Shown here: piece by piece, positions 57,641 through 64,000 of the stretch
Position numbering within the stretch: position 1 is the first letter of the stretch
Layout: every line of letters begins with the position of its first letter
NCBI GenBank assembly: GCA_029252625.1
Contig: JAQXBA010000004.1
Location: 21,223-85,222 of the forward strand
DNA length: 64,000 nt
Direction of reading: 5' to 3'
Origin: Opitutia bacterium
Lineage (GTDB): Bacteria > Verrucomicrobiota > Verrucomicrobiia > Opitutales > Coraliomargaritaceae
The notes under the pieces: model-generated
Databases searched by the model: none
Told to the model about the DNA's origin: nothing
The model's input: the letters and a program-made list of their open reading frames with translations, nothing else
Position numbers and translations under genes: made by a program

Positions 57641-58663
57641 TCAGCCCAATCTCAACGCAGGCTCGATGCTGATCGCATCGCTACGCGTGCCTGCTGGGTC
57701 CGCGTAAGCGGCGAAAGCAATCATCGCCGCATTATCACCAGTGTGCTGCGGATCGGCTATGAGGCATGGCATACGGTAGCGCTTGGCCAGCCTCTGGATC
57801 GCGGCGCGGAGAGCTTTGTTATTCGACACGCCACCGGAAAGACCGAGGCTCTTATAGCTGTCGACCTCCAAGATATGTTTGGTCTTACCAAATAACTGGT
57901 CGATCACTGCGCTTTGATAGGACGCGCAAATATCGGGCATCGCGGCTTCGAGCTCGGCATCGTCCATCTTCTCGATCCGATAACGCAGGCTGGTCTTGAG
58001 CCCGGAAAAGCTGAAGCGGCGTTCGTTGCGCGGCGCGATCGACTTGGGAAAATCATATGCCTTGGCATTCCCAGTTGCGGCGATCTTTTCGACATGCGGT
58101 CCTCCGGGATAGGGTAGACCGAGGAGTTTCGCACCTTTATCGAGTGCTTCGCCGGCGGCGTCGTCCACCGTCTCAGCGAGGACGGTGAGCTGCTTCGCGC
58201 TGTTGATCTCAAACAGGATTGTATTGCCTCCGGAAACCACGAGCCCAAGATGCGGCAGCAATATATCGAATGCATGGGCAAAGCTGTCGGGGTCAGCCTG
58301 GTGTAGGGCAATGAAAGGTGAATACGCATGACCACGCAGGTGATTAACGCCACAAAGCGGCAAATCCCAAGCGAGCGCGAGACTCTTGGCAAATGCGATA
58401 CCGAGCGCGAGGCAACCGGCAAGGCCAGGCCCCTGCGTGACGACTATACGAGTGATCTCTGATTGGCGCGCCAACACATCCGATGCCTCCAACAGCGGAA
58501 AAAAATTCTTCAAATGCTCACGACTCGCAAGATCTGGTACCACCCCGCCGTATTCTTTATGTAAACTGATCTGACTGTGCACCCACTCGCCTGCGACTCC
58601 CTTGGCGGGATCGAACAGCGCGAGCGCTGACTCATCGCAAGAACTTTCAATAGCTAAAATCAT
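57641..58663 (-). CDS. tsaD: tRNA t6A threonylcarbamoyltransferase TsaD
   Basis: A 340-residue universal TsaD (Kae1/YgjD) that transfers threonylcarbamoyl to A37 of ANN-decoding tRNAs. Motifs are MILAIESSCDESALALFD, the metal His pair in GVNHLRGHAYSPF, LVVSGGNTILFEI, DDAAGEALDKGAKLLGLPYPGGP and GLSGGVSNNKALRAAI, with the final metal Asp in HTGDNAAMIAFAA. It lies 99 bp downstream of ctpA on the same strand. Confidence 0.97.
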   Translation of the reverse strand: MILAIESSCDESALALFDPAKGVAGEWVHSQISLHKEYGGVVPDLASREHLKNFFPLLEASDVLARQSEITRIVVTQGPGLAGCLALGIAFAKSLALAWDLPLCGVNHLRGHAYSPFIALHQADPDSFAHAFDILLPHLGLVVSGGNTILFEINSAKQLTVLAETVDDAAGEALDKGAKLLGLPYPGGPHVEKIAATGNAKAYDFPKSIAPRNERRFSFSGLKTSLRYRIEKMDDAELEAAMPDICASYQSAVIDQLFGKTKHILEVDSYKSLGLSGGVSNNKALRAAIQRLAKRYRMPCLIADPQHTGDNAAMIAFAAYADPAGTRSDAISIEPALRLG

Positions 58664-58762
58664 CTATGCAGAAAACGTTGCTCGTCTTGGATCGAAGGTC
58701 GAACATCGAATTGAATAAGAAAACAAAAAAAAAGACTACCAGACAGATTTGCCCTTAGGTGT

Positions 58763-60037
58763 TCAGAGTTCAACCTTAGTCATTCCCATGTTCGCACCAA
58801 TCAGTCCCTCGAGTATCTGCTCTGCGACAAGTCGCTGCGGGTCTTCAATCGGCGCAAATCCGAATGTCTTGGTAAAAGATGCGTCGCTCATTTTACGCAA
58901 ATGATGCTTTTGAAGTATGAGTAAAATAGCTTCTTCGGCATCCATTTCCACAGTAACATCGGGACACACGCCGGTCCCGTTGATCGCTTCACCACTGGGC
59001 AATAAATAACGAGCACTGGTAAGTTTTAGCCCATCGCCATTAGGAAAAGAATAAACACTCTGCACCGAACCTTTGCCGTAAGATTTCTCGCCCACCAACA
59101 CTGCTCGGGCATGATCGCGCAATGCACCAGAAAAGATTTCGGAAGCGCTCGCGCTATCACCATCAATTAGAACGACCAAGGGTTGATGATTCGCATCCAG
59201 TGTTGCCTCGGCATAAAAGACCTCTTGCACGCCACGACGCGATTGCACAGTCAGAACTGGTTGCCCCGCGTCTAGAAAGATTTCGGACATTCGCACCGCT
59301 ATATTAAGGCGACCGCCTGGATTGCCGCGCAGGTCGATAATCAAGCCCTGCATTCCCTCAGCTTTGAGACGATGAATTGCGGAAATCATTTCCAGATCGG
59401 TCTCGTCAATAAACTGACGCACACGCATGTAGCCGACGGTCTCTGTCGCCATCTCGACATCAACCACAGAATCGAGCGCAATCGCCCGCCGCTCCAGGTC
59501 AAAGGAATATTCTTCGGCAGTAATCGGCCGCTCAACCTTAACTGATACCATAGAGCCCGGCTCTCCGCGGATACGGTCAATCACCTCGCCGAGAGATTCA
59601 TTACGCGTATCGGCCCGATCGACACCAATAATAAAGTCACCAGAGAGAATTCCGGCAGCTCCAGCACTGCCCTGATCGAACACCTGCGATATTATAATTC
59701 GCCCTGAAAATTGCCCAACTTCGATACCAACGCCGACATATTCCTGATTAGCCGCCATGCTAAAATCCTCGTAGTCGTCGGGCGTCATATACTCGGAATA
59801 CGGATCAAGCGAGCGCAACGCCGCACGCAGGGCGACATCAGTCAGGTCTTGAAAATCCACCTCATCGGCATGGACAAACTCAGACTCCACAATTCGCATC
59901 ACCATACCGTAACGCGAAAGGCTCTGCCAATAATCCATAGAAAACATCGCCCGCCAATCTGCTCGCGTCGCAAATTGCGACGCGAGCACCGCCAATAAGG
60001 CAACGGGAATCATCCAGCGCAGTCTATGCTTGTCCAT
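58763..60037 (-). CDS. ctpA: C-terminal processing protease (S41 family)
   Basis: A protein of about 424 residues with an N-terminal membrane helix or signal anchor (WMIPVALLAVLASQFATRA), an S41 N-terminal region (SLDPYSEYMTPDDYEDF), a PDZ domain (about residues 85-165) and the protease core: GLIIDLRGNPGGRLNIAVRM, the nucleophile Ser in LIDGDSASASEIFSGAL and the general base Lys in VGEKSYGKGSVQSVY. It acts in the periplasm on protein C-termini. The ATG at 60037 is preferred over one six codons upstream (60055). tsaD follows. Confidence 0.93.
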   Translation of the reverse strand: MDKHRLRWMIPVALLAVLASQFATRADWRAMFSMDYWQSLSRYGMVMRIVESEFVHADEVDFQDLTDVALRAALRSLDPYSEYMTPDDYEDFSMAANQEYVGVGIEVGQFSGRIIISQVFDQGSAGAAGILSGDFIIGVDRADTRNESLGEVIDRIRGEPGSMVSVKVERPITAEEYSFDLERRAIALDSVVDVEMATETVGYMRVRQFIDETDLEMISAIHRLKAEGMQGLIIDLRGNPGGRLNIAVRMSEIFLDAGQPVLTVQSRRGVQEVFYAEATLDANHQPLVVLIDGDSASASEIFSGALRDHARAVLVGEKSYGKGSVQSVYSFPNGDGLKLTSARYLLPSGEAINGTGVCPDVTVEMDAEEAILLILQKHHLRKMSDASFTKTFGFAPIEDPQRLVAEQILEGLIGANMGMTKVEL

Positions 60038-60150
60038 GCACCGCACTGTGTGCACCTCGCAACCTTTTGTAAATATCGAGAATGGGGGAAGGTGAAAATA
60101 ATGATTGCCCGGTATGGCGCGGACTAAAGCTCTTCTCCGTTTTTAATCTT

Positions 60151-60232
60151 AATCCTACTCTTAATCGATGATCACGAGCCGTCGACGAACGTTGAATATG
60201 AGTAGGATTACGATGATGATAATGAGTAGGAG
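60151..60232. repeat. Inverted and direct GAGTAGGA repeats in a spacer
   Basis: AATCCTACTC at 60151-60160 pairs perfectly with GAGTAGGATT at 60200-60209, and GAGTAGGAG recurs at 60224-60232. The sequence between is rich in AATC/GATG units. It lies in the divergent spacer between ctpA and the COG1565 gene. Function unknown. Confidence 0.6.
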
Positions 60233-60313
60233 CCCCCCGATTAACTCCCCTAGGTTCCACACCATCCACATTTAAACTCGACTCACTGCCACAAGCTTCG
60301 TTGATCAAAGGTG

Positions 60314-61309
60314 ATGAACGGGGCCGACAACGAACTATGGGATCAACTGCAGACGAGCTGTGTAAACGGCCCGATCAGCTACTGCGACTATATCAACCTC
60401 GCTCTGTATGCCGATAGATGTGGCTATTACACTCGGGACCGCGAACGCGTTGGCCGCAGCCCGGATCGTGACTTCTACACCGCGGAAAGCCTCGGCAAGG
60501 TCTTTGCTCGATTGGTCACCACTGCGGCGCATGATCTGCTCGGCGAAGCCGCTGCCAACCAATCCACCTTTATAGAGATCGCGGCTGAACCAGGCGCCGA
60601 GCTGCTGAGCCGCGTCGAGTCGCACCCGTTTGCTGAGAGCCGCGTGATCCGTCAAGGCGATGCGATCTGCGCCGACGGCCCGGTGGTGATCTTTGCTAAT
60701 GAGTGGCTCGACGCCCTGCCCTTCCATCGTCTGATCTTTCAGGACGGCCAATGGCACGAACGCGGCGTGCGCCTCAACGCAGACCAGCAACTCGAAGACG
60801 TACTACTCGAGCACTTCACTCCAGAGGTGGCCGCGATCAGCGAGCGTCTCCCCGAAAAAGCGCTCGAAGGCTACGAGCTCGATCTGCCGCTACAGGCCGA
60901 GGCCGCAATTGCCAATCTGCTCGCGCAGGACTGGACTGGCATGCTGCTGCTATTTGACTACGGCAAGACATGGCAGGCGCTTTCCACCGACTGTCCCATT
61001 GGCACTGCCCGCACCTATCATCAGCACACCCAAGCGAACGATTTACTCGATCTACCCGGTGAAAAAGATATCACCTGTGACATCTGCTGGGACCCACTGG
61101 CCGATTTAATGACTGAAAAAGGCCTGCAATCCGTCACCCTTGAGACACAGGAATCGTTTTTAGTGCAGCGTGCCCAGCGCGCAGCTGAGGCAATTGTAAG
61201 CGACACTTCGGGCATGTTTAGCACTGAAAGACAAACACTTATGGAACTAATCCACCCAGCACACATGGGCCGCTGTTTCCAAGTGCTATGGGGACTACGA
61301 GGCCGCTAA
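60314..61309 (+). CDS. COG1565/NDUFAF7-like SAM-dependent methyltransferase
   Basis: A protein of about 331 residues of the MidA/NDUFAF7 (COG1565) group. The typical opening is ISYCDYINLALYADRCGYYT, then DRDFYTAESLGKVFARLV, IEIAAEPGAELLSRV in place of the SAM glycine loop, VIFANEWLDALPFHRL and LLLFDYGKT. NDUFAF7 methylates an arginine in respiratory complex I in mitochondria; bacterial substrates are mostly unknown. The SAM motif reads AAEPGA, somewhat divergent from E-x-G-x-G. ATG at 60314 or the GTG one codon earlier could be the start. rpmB follows after 79 bp. Confidence 0.85.
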   Translation: MNGADNELWDQLQTSCVNGPISYCDYINLALYADRCGYYTRDRERVGRSPDRDFYTAESLGKVFARLVTTAAHDLLGEAAANQSTFIEIAAEPGAELLSRVESHPFAESRVIRQGDAICADGPVVIFANEWLDALPFHRLIFQDGQWHERGVRLNADQQLEDVLLEHFTPEVAAISERLPEKALEGYELDLPLQAEAAIANLLAQDWTGMLLLFDYGKTWQALSTDCPIGTARTYHQHTQANDLLDLPGEKDITCDICWDPLADLMTEKGLQSVTLETQESFLVQRAQRAAEAIVSDTSGMFSTERQTLMELIHPAHMGRCFQVLWGLRGR

Positions 61310-61388
61310 TTTTTTCTACAAAAAGGCTTGCTTGGCTGGCACAGCCCCCTACTTTCCTGCCCTTCATAACTTTAATCAAGGAACTCTC

Positions 61389-61619
<231 letters not shown>

Positions 61620-61637
61620 TTCGACACAACTTTCTTT

Positions 61638-61669
61638 AAAAGCCTCGGTCTAACGACCGAGGCTTTTTT
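61638..61669 (+). terminator. Rho-independent terminator of rpmB
   Basis: Perfect stem AAAGCCTCGGTC / GACCGAGGCTTT with a TAAC loop and a following T run. Confidence 0.93.
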
Positions 61670-61751
61670 GTGCCAGGACCGGAAGATCTTCGCTTAATAG
61701 CTTGATTACCTAGATCTCACACTTCTCACTTTCAATCAGTTACTTCAAGCT

Positions 61752-62723
61752 ATGGCATCTTCCATCACACGGCGACACTACCCCATCCCGGATCTAAGCT
61801 TCCGAGACTTTTGGGACATTTGCTGCCGCTTCCAAACTGTGCATCCCGAATACCGGAATGTTTATTTTACGGTGGATGGACACGATTCCCTTATCATTCT
61901 CGACGAACCTGAAGTCACCAAGGTCCTAAAGAAGCTCGAGGGTAAAGAAAATCGCGTGCGTAAATATTCTGCGCGTTTTCACACCAGCAGCAGCGAGCAC
62001 AGCGAAGGTTACAGCGTCTCCGAGTTGCAGTACCGTCCCGCCAACGACAAACGAGATCTTCAGGGGCTAAAATTCTACAGCGATTCGGTCAATAAAGCTA
62101 GCTACTATCAATTCGAAGAAGAGATCGTCACCAACTATCCCTTCATCGAAAACACCGACATCGAAGTTGAGTTCGGCACGCCTTGCGAAGTACTTGCACT
62201 CATTATCGATATTCGAGGCTTCAGCCTCTTTTGCGAAGAGCCCAACATTGAGTCGCCCTATATCTGCGGACTAATGTCTGCCTTCTACCACATGGTGAAT
62301 CGCGCACTGCAACGCTTCCCACCGGAAATGACTAAATTCCTCGGTGATGGCGTGCTCGCAATTTGGGAGACGACTCCTGCCGACCGTGAGATCGCGGTTA
62401 ATGTGGCATTGGAAGCCGCGATTAGCTTGCGCAATCAATGGACACAAGTGCAAGACAGCCCACACTTCAGTCACGGCGCTCCCTCCGCACTAGGCGCGGG
62501 GATCTGCTTTGGCCTCGCCAGTCACCTTGAAGTGGGCGACGACTACATCGGCCGGCCGATTAACATCGCCAGTCGCCTTTGCAGCGTCTGCCCGGGCGAT
62601 CGCGTTTATGTCGACCGCTCTGTCCCTAACATCCCGCTGCACCTGAAGAAAGAAGAGCTGGTCACGCACATTAAGCCTTATGGTCGCCATAACGTTTGGG
62701 CCTTCATAAACAAAGACGCGTAA
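61752..62723 (+). CDS. Class III adenylate/guanylate cyclase
   Basis: A 323-residue protein with a C-terminal class III nucleotidyl cyclase domain (about residues 150-300). Metal aspartates lie in ALIIDIRGFSLF and KFLGDGVLAIWE; the Lys of TKFLGD and Asp of GDDYIG fit an adenine-selecting pocket; the transition-state Asn and Arg are in GRPINIASRL. All catalytic positions appear intact, so an active adenylate cyclase is likely. The N-terminal ~145 residues (HYPIPDLSFRDFWDICCRF onwards) are an unrecognised, possibly sensory region without membrane segments. It is a single gene between rpmB and hrpA. Confidence 0.88.
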   Translation: MASSITRRHYPIPDLSFRDFWDICCRFQTVHPEYRNVYFTVDGHDSLIILDEPEVTKVLKKLEGKENRVRKYSARFHTSSSEHSEGYSVSELQYRPANDKRDLQGLKFYSDSVNKASYYQFEEEIVTNYPFIENTDIEVEFGTPCEVLALIIDIRGFSLFCEEPNIESPYICGLMSAFYHMVNRALQRFPPEMTKFLGDGVLAIWETTPADREIAVNVALEAAISLRNQWTQVQDSPHFSHGAPSALGAGICFGLASHLEVGDDYIGRPINIASRLCSVCPGDRVYVDRSVPNIPLHLKKEELVTHIKPYGRHNVWAFINKDA

Positions 62724-62736
62724 TAATCATTCAGCA

Positions 62737-62762
62737 CCCAACATTGATCGTTCAATGTTGGG
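62737..62762. repeat. Hairpin between cyclase gene and hrpA
   Basis: Perfect 11-bp stem CCCAACATTGA / TCAATGTTGGG with a 4-nt loop and no T run. It may terminate the cyclase transcript or affect hrpA translation, whose frame opens just after. Confidence 0.7.
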
Positions 62763-62768
62763 CGTTCG

Positions 62769-64000
62769 GTGCTCAGCGTTCACCTTCCCCCTGCCATCAA
62801 AACCATTCTCCAGACTAGCTACAGCGAAGAACTCCCGATTCATGCACGACGGGAAGAGATCATTAGCGCGATCAAAGACAATCAGGTCGTCGTCATCGTA
62901 GGTGAAACGGGCTCAGGCAAAACCACTCAGATCCCGAAATTCCTAATCGACGCCGGCTACGGGCAAAACGGCCTAATCGGCTGCACCCAACCACGCCGCG
63001 TCGCCGCCCTCTCCGTCGCTCAACGTATAGCCGAAGAGCTCGACGTCACCTACGGCAACGAAGTCGGCGCCAAAATCCGCTTCACCGACCAGACGCGCCA
63101 CGATACCGCGATCAAGGTCATGACCGACGGCATCCTGCTCAACGAGATTCAGGACGACCCGATGCTGCACGCCTATGACGCCATCATCATCGATGAAGCC
63201 CACGAGCGCAGCCTCAACATCGACTTCATCCTCGGCTGCCTGCGCCAACTATCCGAGCAGCGCAACGACCTGAAGATCGTCATCACCTCGGCCACGATCG
63301 ACAGCGAGAGCTTTTCCAAAGCCTTCGACGGCGCGCCCATCATCGAAGTCTCGGGCCGTACGTATCCAGTCGACACCTACTACCGCCCCATCGAAGAGAT
63401 GCTCGAAGATGCCGGCGACCTGACCTTCATCGAAGCCGCCGCCGAGCAGGTCAACGAGATCATCAATCACAACCGCGAAGGCGACATTCTCGTCTTCCTC
63501 CCCGGTGAGCGCGACATCAACGAACTCCGCCGCCTACTCGAAGACAGCCGCACCCGTTCCTGTGACATCCTGCCACTCTATGGCCGTATGGCCAATGCCG
63601 ACCAGCAGCGCATATTCCATCCGCAAGGTCGACGCCGCGTTATCCTCTCCACCAACATTGCCGAAACCTCGCTGACCGTGCCCGGCATCCGCTACGTCGT
63701 CGATACGGGCCTCGCCCGCATCAGTCGCTACAGCGCCACCTCCCGCACACTGCGTCTACCAATCGAGCCAATTGCACAATCCAGCGCCAATCAGCGTATG
63801 GGTCGTTGCGGCCGCGTGAGCAATGGTGTCTGCTATCGCCTATACTCCGAGCAAGACTTCCTAGGCCGCCCTGAATTTACCACACCGGAAATCCACCGCT
63901 CAAATCTGGCATCCGTCATCCTACGCATGCTCGCCTTCCGGCTAGGCGACATCCGCAGCTTCCCCTTCATCGATCCGCCGTCCGACACCGCGATCCTCGG
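62769..64000 (+). CDS. hrpA: ATP-dependent helicase HrpA (5' part, cut by window end)
   Basis: An open frame continuing beyond the window with DEAH/RHA helicase motifs: Walker [85 protein letters not shown] and [18 protein letters not shown]. The Q-E-L-P-I-H-type lead ([19 protein letters not shown]) is typical of HrpA. No in-frame ATG precedes the domain; GTG at 62769 is the best start, giving about 18 residues before EELPIH. The hrpB paralogue is at 20122-22683. Confidence 0.9.
   Translation, partial: MLSVHLPPAIKTILQTSYSEELPIHARREEIISAIKDNQVVVIVGETGSGKTTQIPKFLIDAGYGQNGLIGCTQPRRVAALSVAQRIAEELDVTYGNEVGAKIRFTDQTRHDTAIKVMTDGILLNEIQDDPMLHAYDAIIIDEAHERSLNIDFILGCLRQLSEQRNDLKIVITSATIDSESFSKAFDGAPIIEVSGRTYPVDTYYRPIEEMLEDAGDLTFIEAAAEQVNEIINHNREGDILVFLPGERDINELRRLLEDSRTRSCDILPLYGRMANADQQRIFHPQGRRRVILSTNIAETSLTVPGIRYVVDTGLARISRYSATSRTLRLPIEPIAQSSANQRMGRCGRVSNGVCYRLYSEQDFLGRPEFTTPEIHRSNLASVILRMLAFRLGDIRSFPFIDPPSDTAIL

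Noticed and set aside
60024..60308. Reverse-strand frame of 94 codons across the ctpA upstream region
   Set aside because: It overlaps the ctpA start, has no recognisable motif and reads through a repeat-rich spacer; composition does not look coding.

Overview
The window looks like a chromosomal segment of a Gram-negative member of the PVC superphylum, most likely a marine Verrucomicrobiota of the Opitutia/Puniceicoccales type. This placement is inferred. It rests on a GreA with a very long N-terminal extension, as in Chlamydiae; a diderm envelope gene set (mlaEFDCA, bamD, lptE, an LpxG-like phosphoesterase); a Bat/VWA operon with a BatB-BatC fusion; and sulfotransferase and sugar-catabolism genes typical of marine relatives. 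Coding density is high, most starts lack a clear Shine-Dalgarno sequence, and several genes start with GTG or TTG. No insertion sequence, prophage or CRISPR array is visible.

Layout. 0.1-4.4 kb: a membrane-anchored TPR protein, then a small accessory island (glycosyltransferase, SET-domain protein, ATP-grasp protein, sulfotransferase). 4.6-8.0 kb: eno, sufE, a TatD-family hydrolase, a DUF983 protein. 8.0-11.4 kb: complete reverse-strand mla lipid-transport operon including mlaA. 11.6-14.8 kb: giant greA and divergent rsmB. 15.0-18.9 kb: trpD-glmM-TPR operon. 19.0-25.7 kb: uppP, hrpB with a metallophosphoesterase, ribB fused to a decayed ribA domain, elbB. 25.8-29.8 kb: rpmF-plsX-fabH-bamD-lptE. 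29.9-33.8 kb: a glucosylglycerate-type module in which a glucosyl-3-phosphoglycerate-synthase-like domain is fused to a GH13_18 phosphorylase and preceded by an MpgP-type phosphatase. 34.3-37.0 kb: hisI and tkt.

37.0-46.0 kb is the most unusual region. An AraC regulator is divergent from a 764-residue protein that joins a membrane diiron desaturase/hydroxylase, a Rieske ferredoxin and a flavin reductase. Together these are the three parts of the MocD/MocE/MocF rhizopine demethylase system on one chain. It is followed by a sugar-porter MFS protein, a xylose-isomerase-like TIM barrel, a beta-hydroxyacid dehydrogenase, an alpha/beta hydrolase, a RhaT-type symporter and a broken FdhF/YdeP-type formate-dehydrogenase-like gene. 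I read this as an inducible catabolic locus for an O-methylated (or otherwise oxidisable) sugar or cyclitol, with formaldehyde/formate as the expected C1 product. A decayed second copy of the dehydrogenase lies at 57.1 kb.

46.2-48.8 kb: tRNA-Gly(GCC), a PstS-like binding protein and an NtrC-type regulator. 48.9-57.1 kb: MoxR-DUF58-Bat operon with translationally coupled overlaps. 57.6-64.0 kb: tsaD, ctpA, a COG1565 methyltransferase, rpmB, a class III nucleotide cyclase and the 5' part of hrpA, which runs off the window.
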